A stretch of DNA of 64,000 nucleotides from the NCBI GenBank assembly GCA_026874595.1, contig CM049313.1, positions 35,429,159-35,493,158 of the forward strand, read 5' to 3'. The notes under the pieces were generated by a model. It was not told the DNA's origin. It saw only the letters and a list, made by a program, of their open reading frames with translations, and made no database searches. The translations under genes were made by a program, and so were the position numbers. Shown one piece after another: positions 35,304-49,078 of this stretch. The stretch is from Sipunculus nudus. Taxonomy: Eukaryota > Annelida > Sipuncula > Golfingiida > Sipunculidae. Position 1 is the stretch's first letter, and each line of letters starts with the position of its first letter.

Positions 35304-37433
35304 AACAAGCGACCCATGGGTCATGAGGCTCAGCTGCTAAGCATGATCTGCGACATCACAACTTCCAGCCAATTTTTTTAAGAACCTGTTTGCCAATTTT
35401 TTTGAAACTTTCTACGAAGACAGATATATATATATAACACATGTATTGTTAAAACAGTGACTTGATGATCTGAGGCAAAATGTATGGTTGTTGAGCTATC
35501 AGGAACTTATCCCATAGCTTGCTTGATACATGTCAGTCTCATAAGGAACACCACACAGGCAAAATATTAGATCAACATATACAGCAATAAATCAAGGTAA
35601 CCCATGCAAGAATTATTGAGAAACGGGTGCTTCTGTATAAATTTTATTCAATACAAACCAACTGTACTTAACCTTCATAAATGATCCTCATATTTTTAAA
35701 GAAATCTTTGACCCAATCCTTTGCAAGATTACATTAATATATGCCCCACTGCATTCATTTTAACAGATCTTGAGATAATATGTTCAAAGGGATCCTCCAA
35801 TAAGAGACCAAACCTTTGGCAAATGCTCCAAAGAATGTTACAGTAATGAATGCCAAAAACATTTTAAATGGCATGATCAGGTTAGAGAGCTCTCATATCA
35901 GATTTATGGACATGCAAATGTGGAAAGTGTAAGTCCATTGTTTTTTAATTATCACCTTGTTTTTAATGATGCAGAAAGCATCACTGAGAGTCCTGTAAAA
36001 CAAATAAAGCCATTCTTAATCCAGGTACAGATCCACTTATTATCAGAATAAACATTTGCTGGTATATCTGATGATTTGTATAAAAAATATCTAGATATCT
36101 TGTAAACTAAGTTTATTGCTATGATTACATAAAATAAACTGCAAAATGTTCCCATACCTTAATACAATACTCTCATAGTCTTAATGCCTGGACGAAGCAT
36201 TTAGTAATACATCCGGCAACAGAGTGTTTTTGTTGTGCACTAATGATGTTTTTATCATTCAATGGGCTGATACAAAAGAGAGTCATACATCACAACTGTT
36301 GCTCACAATTACGGCCACACAGTGAGATGTACCAGTTGGGGTACACTGGTTACATGAACAAGAAAAAATAGAGATGGTCTACAAAGTAAGTTTTTATTGT
36401 GAACATCGCTGACCTATGACCTTGGCCTTTAGCCCACATATCGATTGGATTATTTCTAGAGTGATGGGTAACTACTAACCGCTTAAAACTGGAGTAATCA
36501 CTTGGCAACCAATGTGTGAAAAACTTTGACCTGCAACCTTAAACCTCCTGACAGCAAAATCAATAAGTTATTTTAAGAAAAAGAAAAGACCCATAAATAT
36601 GGAGTTTGAATCAAATTTAGTGATGCATACATGAGGCATATGTGAAAGACTGAAGGTTTGGGATTAACAAATATGTTCAAAAGCATTTGGAACAATTAAG
36701 TATTGTGACCTTGACCTTTTGAACTCAACATCCATAGGGTGCTTCCCCTTTTGGTATGTTAGCCATACACGAAAGATGGAAGGCACAGGTTGAAAGGTTT
36801 GCCTTAAACTGACTCCACGCAAGAAATGGGTGCTGTGAACTTGACCCTTGACCTCAAAATCAACATGTCTTTTCCCCTGTTGGCAGAAAAGCGATATGTC
36901 AATGCTGGAAGGTTTGGAATAAAAAGTCTGGCTTGAAATGAGTCCACAACCTTTTTAAAGAAATGTATCCTGTGACCTCAAACTCCATAGGTTCCTTCTC
37001 CCATTTGATAGGTGTGCCATATGTGAAAGATCAAAGGTTTGGGATAAAAGGTTTGGCTTAAAATGCATCCACAAGCTTTTCAAAGAAGTGGGTCCTGTGA
37101 CCTTGATCTTTGACATAAAAAATAATGGTTCTTCCCCTGTTGGTAGGTGAGCCGTATGTGAAAGATGGAAGGTTTGGGTTGAAAATTTTGGCTATAAGAG
37201 TACATACTGGAGGGGGTGCAAACACCCCATAACTCGGAGAATATAGGTCGCAGTGACCGCAGTTCAGGTTTGCAAGGATATCTTTTTAGAACCTCTAAGA
37301 CTGCATAGGGTTCATGATCCTAGCCCTTACGGTAACGAATTGTCCCCTGCTAACGGACGGAAGGCCGGTCGGCCCCACGGACAGACGGAAGGACGACGGA
37401 CGAACACCCATGACTGAAAGTCAGCTGAGCTTA
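35304..37433 (-). mobile_element. family 3b element (~130-bp core), both ends present
   Basis: On the minus strand the 5' end near 37433 reads AAGCTCAGCTGACTTTCAGTC, followed by a leader rich in CCGTCGTCC and CCGTCTGTCC. The core recurs every ~125-135 bp with GTGACCTTGACC-type boxes (plus-strand positions ~36705, ~36835, ~36972, ~37097), the same core as 5040-6560. The 3' end at 35304 has CAGCTGAGCCTCATGACCC, ATGGGTC and GCTTGTT. Confidence 0.72.
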
Positions 37434-37877
37434 AACAACGGACCCATGGGTCACTGTGCTTAGCTGAAGTTGACCTTGAAGGTAAAAATCAAAATAATAT
37501 CAAATGGAGATAGAGTGTAAGAAGAAGAGGTAATATAGGCTATGGTTGGTTTATATGATTGGTTTGTATTGATGATCAAGAAATTGTTGCGATTAATATA
37601 TTGTGACCTGACCATGAGTTCCTGTGATGTTGAAACTAAAGCATGTGAGCAGTTTGTAAACAAACGATCTGTACTATTACCATGATCATTAGTTGGCTTT
37701 TTGATTAACTGCTGACATCTCAGTAGTTTACACATTTGTGCAATTGAATCTATTATTATAATATATTATTAAATATATGTATTTTTTATTTTATGAAATG
37801 TATACAGTTGAAATACAACTAATGTCCTCAGTCCACAGATGAAAGTGGAATGGTGGGAATTCTGTATTATTATAGTG

Positions 37878-37952
<75 letters not shown>

Positions 37953-39913
37953 TTCACTTAATTCAACAATGCTTACAGGATAAAAAAGTTCATTCATAAT
38001 TATTTAATATTTAAAAAAGACAGACTGATAGACAAACATAGCTGATATAATATGAAGTTTCAATTATTATATAATTTTTTTTTACAGTTTAACATCTGCA
38101 ATAATACACAACTGAATATTTAATTTGCTTTCAAATTTCAGACTTATATAGCTTAATACCAAACATATACAGCATATGAAAGTTATTTCAACAGTGTTTA
38201 TAGGAAAATTTTCATAATTAATATGTATATTTAACGATAACAAAGAGATGATGGACAGAGCTGATCACTTTATGTTCCTTTCTACTAAGGCAAGAATATG
38301 TTTCAATAAGATCTTAATTTTTTCTAATTAAAAAAATTACACATTTGCAATAAAAACTTATGTCCCAGTGCACAGGAATCAATGGCATCCGGGGGGGGGG
38401 GGGGGGAGATGGCGGGATTAACAACACTTCTGCATATACATACAGGGCAAACAAAGCCTGATCTCCAATTCTGCTGAGCCAGGAAAATAATGAGCAAATG
38501 TATGTATTAGATCCTAATTTTTTTATCACATCATTTTTTTACTTTAATTTTATATTTCCATACATTTCTAATATAACATATATATCTGAATATAAAAGTT
38601 GATTCATGATTCTAAATTGCATCATCATAAATCTCAATCTTGTCAGATAATACCACATCATGCACACAAATGTTTATTTATATTTAACCACAAAAATATA
38701 TATTTCAAATTTGCAAAACAATAAATATCTAAAAATAATACTTGATTAAGCTTTCACAATTTTAAATCTTGCCTTTATTTATCCATAATTTGCTTCATAT
38801 TTTATAAATTCAAGCATACTGATGAGTTTAATTATATTTGTTAATATCATTTAAAAGAAAATTTATTTATTTAAAAATGCTTCATTAACACAACATGGCA
38901 TCTTCTGGATTACACCTTGAATTACTTTTTCAAGGAAAGTTTTTGTATATTGAAGTGGGAAGAGCATATACAGTTAAGGAGATACAGTGAAAACAATAAC
39001 AATTGCTGCATAACACTTGATAGGTTGGTTTTGCGGGGAGGGGGGGGGGGGGGGGACTGGGGTGGTGATATGAGAATAACTGTACACCTGCACAGCAGGG
39101 GATCTCCCCCAGTGACTGTAACAAATCAGAAGCCCTGGCTTAGATGACTTCCAGTGATCTGGAGTGGGACCCTGCATCTGGACAAAGCAATACAGCTAAA
39201 AATAAAAAATCAATAACTAGCCTAATTTTCAAGCTTTTATATTCAAATTTCAGATTTAAACAAATTAAATACTTATGATTACATGCTGTGAAAATTAAAT
39301 CAATAGTACGATAGGAAAAAAAACGTGCCATGGTCAAAGTTTGGAAAAATTTAAGGTACCGATTTTATTTTTATGTTAATAACTAAAAAAATTCCATATT
39401 CAGATCTAATTTTAAGTAAACAATTGAATCTTAATTAAACAAAGTAATATACTTGGGAAAATAGTCTCTAGTTTCAAAATTTTTCATGTTAAGTGAGTAA
39501 ATATTTTTCTTTTTTTTGCAAAGTCCATTATGTACGGGCCCATAACATAATGAAATTACACTTAACAGACTTAATTTCTGGCAAGTTTATAGGAAATATG
39601 TAGGAGATTAATTCTGGTAAATATTAAGAAAAACAGATAAGTGGTTTTGATATTAGGCAGTCCTGAAGTGCAATAATAGATTTTTAATGCAAATTTGAGG
39701 TTTTTCCTAAATATCTCGAAGGAACATAGTCATATTGACCCAATTTTCGGTATGGTACGAGATTCTGAGGACATCTATAACAGTATGCCGAATTTCAGAT
39801 TCGTAGGTCCAACGGTTTCAAAACGTGCCAGTTTAACGTACGGACAGACGGACAGCCGACGGAAAAAGGACAACGACTATATAGCTCAGATGACTTATAG
39901 TCAGCTGAGTTAA
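37434..39913 (-). mobile_element. family 3c element, both ends present, abutting the 3b element
   Basis: The 3' end at 37434 reads (minus) CTTCAGCTAAGCACAGTGAC, CCATGGGTCC and GTTGTT. The 5' end near 39913 reads AACTCAGCTGACTATAAGTC, ATCTGAGCTATATAG, then a CGTCGGCTGTCCGTCTGTCC leader. The core contains the TGACCATGGCACG marker near 39330, two G-runs (38391-38406 and 39041-39055) and a TA/TG microsatellite (37885-37951). Its left end lies directly against the right end of the 35304 element. Confidence 0.72.
37885..37951. repeat. (TA)n-(TG)n microsatellite inside family 3c
   Basis: TA to ~37930 then TG; absent at the homologous place in the copy at 43814. Confidence 0.85.
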
Positions 39914-39956
39914 AGAAAACTACTGGTACTTTTGTACCAAACAATTTTATTGTAGG

Positions 39957-39957
<1 letters not shown>

Positions 39958-40020
<63 letters not shown>
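39958..40020. repeat. (CT)n microsatellite
   Basis: About 62 bp of pure CT just beyond the family 3c 5' end. Confidence 0.9.
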
Positions 40021-40023
<3 letters not shown>

Positions 40024-40983
40024 GAATTTAACTATTCATTCACTACGAGGAAACTCCATGCCTGTGGTTGAAGTATCTTATATAATTTGTTATTTTATAA
40101 ATAAATTTATACATTAGTGGAAGTTAAATACGCAATGTTGAATTTCAGTGAAGGTTTAGGGAGAGGGAAAAGATGTCTATTACCTTGTTATGGTCCAGGT
40201 CCATTTATAGAAAGATTTTGCTCGTTTTTACATCTGACTGCCAGAGTCATAGAACTGCAACTGGTATTGGAACCTGCTGGGCGAATTTGGTCCTTTCAAG
40301 TACTGTGAGACACTTTGAGATACTCAAAAGTTTAGTTTATGGAGGGAAATTGGATTGGAACTCGAATTTGAGCCATTCATGTGATGTAGCAGCTATTCCA
40401 GTAAAGTATATGGTCAAAGGTCGATTGTTAAAAATGGGCGCAGGAATGCGCTCTTTGACTGCTGTCCAGTTTTCAGTGTGTTTGTATACATATATGACAA
40501 TTTTATACATATATATGCATACCCTATCCCTACTCCGAAATTCATTTACGTCTGATGCGGTATTTGATATGTCTCACGCATTTTTATTTCATTTACTACT
40601 ATCTCTCATCCCACGTGGAGCTCATTCAGTTAAATTTTATATAAAAACTCAAACATCGACTAAATACAAATTGAACATACATATTATTTATAAAGGTGCA
40701 AATGTACAACCAACTGCACTAAGTTTGACAAAGAGCTCCATCCTACGAACGATTTATATTAGCAGTTTTAACACAGTACTGGTGGCACAAAAAATAGAAA
40801 TATCGACCATACATAAATTGCATGTATACAAACAAGTGCCCTTGGCATCTTCTCACTAAATGGGTCAGTTGCACGGGCAAGGATGTACGCACTTACATAT
40901 ATCATAATGTAGTGATAAATTGCATAACGTGTACAGCAAAGGATATGAACACACACACAAACTTGCCTGTAGACTATATACAC

Positions 40984-41050
<67 letters not shown>

Positions 41051-41382
41051 TTATAAACACATATGCAAGCGCTGGTATGTAATCACGTGTAAGTGGGAGC
41101 TCTGTGTAATAATATATCACACTAAAACTGCGCCTCGGGCTCTAGGTACGTGTTTGTCATAAGTATAAGCTCTTTATAGACCAGGCCAGCTCATGCAAGA
41201 CCAATAGGTGTGCACACATCACCTGATGTCTGACTGGAAACACTTTAATAGGTCAAGATCAATTCTCTGGTATACTGGCTGAAGCTAGGTGTATATACCG
41301 GCTGCGGGGGGAGGGTTGGGGGTCAATAAAACAGTCATAACTCCATATACCTGTCCCACGCCAGGTATATGATGACTCATAA

Positions 41383-41447
<65 letters not shown>

Positions 41448-42080
41448 GTTTTACCAGCTGACAGGACAGACTTGGTAAAGATTTCTGGTGTTTCGGCACG
41501 TGTTGTTCCACTATTTGGAAGATTTAAATGACGACCATTAAACATTTCCATGTGCTATTGTAAGTGTCACCAGTAAAACTATTTTGTTAGGGCTGGGCCC
41601 CGACATGGCAACACTCACTCTCTAAGGCAATGGTATTTCGTAACACATGTACACAGATCACACGTGATTATATCTTAGTTAATATAAGGGGATACGGCAG
41701 CCGTGAAAACACGACTCGCTGGTAGTCTTGTCAGGACAAAAGGGTCGATATGGCGCTAGGGATAAGGCAGAGGTTTTAATTAACATCATTTTCTACAAGG
41801 TGATTACTCCTAGGCCTATTACCAGGTTCATCAGACATTGGCATGTTATATATATATTGCTTGAAAATCATTTCGTGTATGTTTCGACCAAATTTTTTTT
41901 ATTCTTTTACAACAGACTGCATTATAATTTTTTAGCAACACTGGGAACGGGATTATTAAAACAAGTAGTATACTACTCATGTAGTACACTCATGATATCA
42001 TTATGGGAGGGGCCTGGTCCAGAACAAATACCCAAAGAATCTTCAACTACTAACTGTGCACGTTCAAACAAACAATCAAA
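40021..42080. other. anonymous DNA with TA tracts; long frame of doubtful status
   Basis: TA tracts at 40988-41038 and 41384-41442. A 228-codon plus-strand frame at 40173-40859 has no recognised domain, a poor start context and no homology I can name; I do not call it a gene. Confidence 0.45.
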
Positions 42081-42114
42081 AACAAGGGACCTATGGGTCA
42101 CGACGCTCAGCTGA
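42081..42114 (-). repeat. family 3 3' terminus (solo)
   Basis: Minus strand: GATCAGCTGAGCGTCGTGACC, CATAGGTCCC and TTGTT. Confidence 0.55.
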
Positions 42115-42747
42115 TCATGATTGAACTATAAATGTATCACCATTGTGATACTATATTTAGTCGACAAACCTTATGAATATCATGGACCTATTAGGCTATT
42201 ATAAAGGAATATAATGTAATATGCGAGTAAATCATGTATGAAATTACCTGACTGATGGATTAATATGGAGTAAATATAGTGGTTTATTTTTTTATTTATT
42301 TGGGAGCTGTTGAAAATAGCCATATATTTGAGCAAATATGAATGCAATGACAGTACACTAAGCAGTGGTAGAATGATGATAAGGCTATTTGTTGAAGGAT
42401 CTATAGTGTATAGAAGTCCGCAAGATTTCAATTTGACATATATAATGTTATTATTAACCATGCTGAAGAGTGGATTTATGAATTGTGACTGTATGACATG
42501 ATATCTCTTAGGTCTTGACAAGGTACATTATATTGATGCCCACCACATCTACATATTACACAATATTGACATAATTTCTGGCACGTACATAGGCAAAAAA
42601 CAGTTATACAATATATAAAAATATGAATATATCTGATTCAACTTGTTCTCGTTTACTGAGGCTGACATTGGGATGGGGTTCGGAGAAGGAAACAGTGTGG
42701 GCAGCAAGGAGGGTTGGATGTAGAGAGAAAAGGAGATAGAGAGAGAG

Positions 42748-43560
42748 GGAGGGAGCATTCAACAGTACTTAAACACCTGGAAGGTTAAAATCTAAAATAT
42801 TATGAAATGTAGATAAAGTCTGAGAGAAAGAGGTAATCTAGGCTATGGTTGGTTGATATGATTGAAGAAATTGTTGCAAATAATATTTTAAGATCTGACC
42901 TTGCGCTTTCATTGGATACCTTTTTGACAGGCTGTTGACAGTTCAACATTTTACACATTTGTCTAATGAGATCCAATTTTTTTAATTTAAACTTTAATTA
43001 AACTGTTTTTTCTATTTTATGATATGTATACAGTTGCTATAAAATCCCCACTCCACAGGCGGAAGGACTTGATGGAGGGGGGGGGGGGGGGGGTTACGAT
43101 GGGAGTTACAACACCACTGTCTCTCTGTATATATTTTCTTCAAATTATTAAATTTTATGCTATAGCAATAGCACTATTGTTGACAGTGCGAAGGAGCAAG
43201 GACTTAGTGGGGTGGGGGAAGGGGATGGTGGGAGTTACAATACCCTTGCATATACGTACAGGATATGAAATTTAATTAATCAGAGCTTACAGGAAAAAAA
43301 AGTTTATTCATAATTATTAAATATTTAAAACAGGCAAGAAAGGTAGAGAAACAAAGCAAATAATTTTAATTCCCGTTCTTCTGAGCCAGGAAATTATGAA
43401 CAATTTTTACATAAATTCCCTTTTTTATAACATCATTTTTTTCCAGGTTTGAAAATGTAACTATACATTTAGAGTATAACATATATATGTGAATATTTCA
43501 GTTGATTCACATTTCTTAATTGCATCAACATATATATCTAATAAATTAGGTTTATAGTAC
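42748..43560 (-). repeat. partial family 3c copy
   Basis: GGTAATCTAGGCTATGGTTGG, AAATTGTTGCAAATAATATTTT and a G17 run (43077-43093) line up with 37520-38600 and 43880-44950. Neither terminus is present. Confidence 0.6.
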
Positions 43561-43600
43561 CTGTCAACATAATGGGGTGGAGGGAGGAAGGGAGGCATAG

Positions 43601-43665
43601 GGGTGAGAGAGAGAGAAAGAGAGAGAGAGAAAGAGAGCTAGAAAGAGAGAAAGGGAAAGAGAGAG
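43601..43665. repeat. (GA)n-rich tract
   Basis: Imperfect GAGAGA/GAAAGA tract between two family 3c copies. Confidence 0.8.
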
Positions 43666-43813
43666 GAGAAAGGCTCTCTTGTAATTACTGCCTGACCCAG
43701 CCTGACCCAGACACTCACAGAAGCAGTAGGCAAGGAGTGAAGGTGTTATGTAACAGCCTGGAACACTGTTAACCAATGACTTGATGTAAACATTCAAGAC
43801 ATGGTGCTATAAA

Positions 43814-46645
43814 TATGGGTCACTGTGCTCAGCTGAAGTTGGCCTTGAAGGTAAAAATCTAAAATAATAATGGAGATCAAGTCTAAGATGAAAAGGTAAT
43901 ATATGCCATGGCTGGTTGACATGATTGGTTTGTATTGATGAAATTGTTGCAAATAATATTTTGTGACCAAACTATGCATTCTCTAATGTCAAAATTGAAG
44001 CATGTGAGCGGTTTGTGAACATAAGATGTATATTATTACCATGATCATTGGCTGGCTTTTTGATAGTTTGTTGACAGTTCAGTAGTTTACACATTTGCTC
44101 AATTGGATCTATTTTACATAATATATATTATTAAATATATGTATTTTTATTTTATAAAATGTATACAGTTGAAATATAACTGATGTCTCCAGTCCCCAGA
44201 TGCAAGAACCTGGTGGTGGTGGTTGGGGGGGGGGGGGGGGGAGGGCTGGAATGATGGGAGTTACAACATCTCTGTATTAACATAGTGTATATACATATAG
44301 GATTTCCACTTCATTCAACAATACTTACAGGATTAAATAGTCCATTCACAATTACATAATATTTAAAAAAGGACAGACAGACTGTTAGACAAACAAAGCT
44401 GATAATATATTTTAATATTTTAAAGTTTTTTAACTGCAATATTACACATCTGAATACATAAGTTGCTTTCAAATTTCAGACTTTAATGGCTTAAATCCAT
44501 ACACATACAGCATATGAAAGTTATTTCAACAGTGCTTAAAGGAAAAATTTCATAATTAGTATATATATTTAATGATAATTGAGAGATGATGGACAGACAA
44601 GAGCTGATCACTTTATGTTCCTTTCTCCTGGGGCAAGAATATGTTTCAATATTAGATCTTAATTTTTTCTAATCCAATTATCTTTCAAATTGAAAAAATT
44701 GTACACATTTGCAATATTAACTAATGTCCCAGTGCACAGGTGACGGTGAGGTGCTAAGGATCAATGACAGCCCGGGGGGGGGGGGGGGGGGGGGATTGGG
44801 AAGAGATGGGATTAACAACACTTTTGCATAAACATTCAGGGCAAACAAAGCCTCATCTCCAATTCTGCTGAGGCTCGAAAATAATGAACACATGTTTGTA
44901 TTAGATCCTCATTTTTTTATTTTAAGTTTAATTTGTATACATTTCCAATATAACATATATTTCTGAATATAAACGTTGATTCATAATTCTGAATTGCATC
45001 ATCATAAATCTCAATCTTGTCATGTAACACCACATCATGCATACAAATGTATATTTATATATTCATGGGAGGGGGGGGGGGGGAGGGGGTGTGATATGAG
45101 AACAATTGTACACCTGTCACAGCAGGGGATCTCCCCCAGTGACTGAAACAAATCAGGAACCCTGGCATAGCTGACTTCCAGTGACCTGGAGTGGCCTACC
45201 TGCATCTGGAACAAAGCAAGTGACTACAATAGACCCTCAAGATAAAATTCAATAACTAGCCTAATTTTCAACCTTTTAGTTTCAAATTTCAGATTTAAAC
45301 ACATTAAATACTTATGTTTACATTCTGAGAAAATTAAATCAACAGTACTCACAGGGAAAAAATGTGCCATGGTCAAAGTTGGGTAAAATTTCAGGTACTG
45401 ATTTTATGTTTATGCTAATAACTTATAAAATTTACAAAATACAGATCTAATTTTGGGTATACAATTGAATCTTAATTAAACAAAGTTATATACTTAAAAA
45501 AATTCTCTAGCTTCAATAATTTTCATGAAACCTGAGTAAATATTTTTCCTGATTTTTTACAAAGTCAATTTTGTTTGGGCACATAACTTAAAACAATTAC
45601 GCAATACTGACATCATTTCTGGCATGTGCATAGCGAATGTATAGAAAAATATGTATATTATATATGATCAAAGTCAGATCAGTGGTTTTGATACTAGGCA
45701 GTCCTGAAGTGAAACAAAGGGTTTTTAATGAAAAAATGAAGTTTTTCATTAATATCTCGAAGGAATTAAGTTCTGGTGACCAAATTCTTGGCATGGTAGG
45801 GGATTTTGGAGACATCTTACTGTATGCCTAATTTAAGGAACTTAGAGCTGAAGCTGGGGAGCTGAGCTCTAGCAAACTGCATAACACTAGGTTGATGTAA
45901 ACAATATGTGACATGGTGCTTGAAAACTTGAATAAAATCTACAGTTTTTGATCAACTGGTTTCAAATTTTAAATGTTAACAGTTGAAATGCTAACAAAAA
46001 CATGCTTTGAAAATTAAATCCACAGCAGTTACAGGAAAAAAACGTGCCATGGTCAAAGTTGGGCAAAGTTTAAGGTACCAATTTTTTATTTTTGCTAATA
46101 TTTCAAAAAATTTTAAAGATTTTGATCAAATTTTGGGTATACAATTTAATTTTGATTAATAAAAGTTATATTACTGGAAAAAAAGTGCTTAGCTTTAACA
46201 AGTTTTGTGTTAAGTGATCAAATTTTTTTCCTGATTATTTACAAAATGCATTATGTTTGGGCCCATAACTTTTTTAAATTATATAATACAGACCCAATTT
46301 CTGGCATGTACATAGGAACCATATAGAGGATTATTTATGGTAAATATGAGGAAAAACAGATGAGTGGTTTTGATATTAGGCAGTCCTGAAGTGTGAAAAT
46401 AGGATTTTAATAAAAAATTGAGGTTTTTCCTTAATTTCTCAAAGGAACGAAGTCGCAAAGACCCAGTTTTCGGCTTAGTAGGAGATCTTGGGGACATCTA
46501 ACATTATGCTGAATTTTGGATTCCTAGGTCTTACGGTTTCAAAATGTGCCACATCTACGGACGGACGGAAGGACGGACAGACGGACGGACGACGGACAAT
46601 GGACCACGACTATAGCTCAGATGACTTATAGTCAGCTGAGCTAAA
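43814..46645 (-). mobile_element. family 3c element with two core units, 3' end truncated
   Basis: The 5' hairpin at ~46645-46612 (minus: TAGCTCAGCTGACTATAAG, then TCATCTGAGCTATAG) and a leader with GTCCGTCCGTCTGTCC are intact. The marker CATGGTCAAAGTT recurs at ~45370 and ~46046 (~675-bp step), where the copy at 37434 has one. The 3' end lacks the outer half of the hairpin (begins ATGGGTCACTGTGCTCAGCTG at 43814). It carries G-runs at 44225, 44775 and 45070. Confidence 0.72.
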
Positions 46646-47622
46646 ATAATAGGGAGGGGAGGACAGACAACTGCTCACTTTAGTTTGTCACACTCCCTCA
46701 CACTTCACAGAATCGCACAGAACGTAAATCAAAAGTAACCAAAGCCATTTCAGGAGAAACATTAACATTTTTTTATTATTTCTCTATGAAAATACTCTAC
46801 TAAAACATTCCCTGTGATATGCCCTCCTTATTATTCCAAATCTGCATACTCCCAAAGTTGTATACCCATACTGACCAGCACAAGCCGGGTTCCAATTGAA
46901 AATTTCACAGTAAACGCTCCTTCCAGCATCCTTTCAAAAAAAGCCTGTTACACATAATGACAATTATAAACAGGCGCAATAACACATCCATTATTACAAA
47001 ATTCCCCATTCTCTCATCTGACCAGATCAATTCAATTTGAAATACATCAGAAACAAATACACTGTTTTCAAGCATTTGGCATAATTATGACTGACTGACA
47101 GTGCTAACAGCACATCATTAAGAAAGAACAGCAAATTGTTAAACATTGTGAAACATTAAGTACTAATAGAATCTTCATGTTATTGCTCTGTCTATAAACC
47201 TAAAATTTGCACAACACCAAGAATAAGATGTCAAATTTCATTTATGAATAAATTTACACAAAGACAATGCTTTCTAGCGAAAAAAGCAATTTGTTTGCCA
47301 GGGCATATTTGCCCAATATCAAGATGCAAAATGGGCCAACCTCAATGTTTGTCGACCAAAAATCTACATATGTTTAAGTCAAGAAACATTTACTGGGCAC
47401 AACACAAATAGTTTTCTATTGACAAACTGGAACACATAAACATCCGAGCAATGTACCAGTAATTAAAAGGGACCACTTGAACACAATATGATTATCATCT
47501 ACAAACAATTTTTTAACACCTACTGAACATTTAAAAAAAGATGAGAAGACTTGGAGAATGCGAACTTACATTAGTGAAGAACATAATATATAATATATAT
47601 AATATATATATATTATCTACTA

Positions 47623-47667
<45 letters not shown>

Positions 47668-49037
47668 AACACAAAGCTCACCTTACTTTATATAGAAAAG
47701 CATTTACATTCACCATAAAGATTTAACCCTATTAGTAAACCATGAAGAAAATGAGACAAAAGCTGCGAGTATTACTCAAAACAAATACCATTTACTCAAC
47801 TGTGAACTACCTGCATGTCATGAAAATAAATGATGCTGGGAGCCATTACAAAGGTCTTGTAGCCCTGACAGAACACAAAAGTCCTGGTTTGGGGGGGGGG
47901 GGGGGGAATCATCCTAATCAATGCATCATGCTTTCTCCAGGAGGCACCCCAATGACCTGCTCCACCCTCCTGAGTCCTCACAGCAAGATTACATGACCTT
48001 ACTGATTTCCCTGCAGCAGGTTTGGGTTCTATTATTTTTTTCTCCTGTTGAGCTAGCTTTAGGACTATCTTGCATAAATTAACCTACATCACTGCCAAAT
48101 ATATAAGGTTAAAGTTCACAAACTACCTAGTGCTGTCAGACTGTAACATATAGCATGTTTCAACAAGACAATAAAGCTCGGAACAGCTAACTGGTCTTAC
48201 TCATGCACAAACATCACTGAAGTTTCTGCTCTACAACTTTTCTATATTTTAACCAAGATATTACATACATATTTCATGTAAATATAATTAAAAACCCATT
48301 GACTGCTTTAAATCCCGACTAATATTGTATCATTTAGGATATAGAACCCAGGTGACTATAACTATAATAATTGGCATGGCAAGCAATTTTATGAACAAAA
48401 CATTATATGCATTATTCCACTTTAGACTCTAACAATGGAGTTTTAAATATATATGATATAATATGAGAGAACCTAAACTTAACTATAATTAACATAATAC
48501 CTTGTGCATTTCATGCTTATAATTATAACTTACATCCCGTCTCCATTGTTTACTTGAGACATATTTGAAGATTTGAATATAGATATATATATTTATATAT
48601 ATATATGTATCTATAATTATCACAAGTTAATGGCGAAGTGTTTTGTTTTCTTGATACATGGCCAACTCATAATTGTGTATAAAGCATATATTTATAAAAA
48701 TTAAGCACAACTAAATGCCTGTTCCACAAGAACAGACTGAATCATTACATAGCAAACTGCGTGTTATTCAAGCCACATGCTAAGTGCGCAGATACATGTG
48801 ACGTCTAACTCAGGCCTAGATATACTAGTCTGACAAGAACAGCTGATGCTCAGCCTTGACCTGTTTCTGTATGAGCCCTACAATATTATAAAGCTAGAAA
48901 AGCCAGAGCAGCTGTAACAGTTGGCAGACACACGTAGGCCACACCACATGGCCAATGATACCACCATGTGATTGTCTAATACATACAACTTATATCATTT
49001 AGTTAACATGAATGATCTGTGACAATTTATATTTGTA

Positions 49038-49078
<41 letters not shown>

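Noticed and set aside
40173-40859. 228-codon plus-strand open frame
   Set aside because: No domain, weak start context, no splice or neighbour support, and low-complexity TA-derived stretches nearby. A frame of this length is possible by chance in 64 kb.
41440-41540. Second hammerhead-like site (CCGAAACACC on the minus strand)
   Set aside because: No CTGANGA element or matching stem II precedes it within range.
37434-46645. Recent segmental triplication of ~2.5 kb
   Set aside because: The repeated blocks have family 3c termini and differing core numbers, so they are better explained as separate element copies than as duplications of host DNA.
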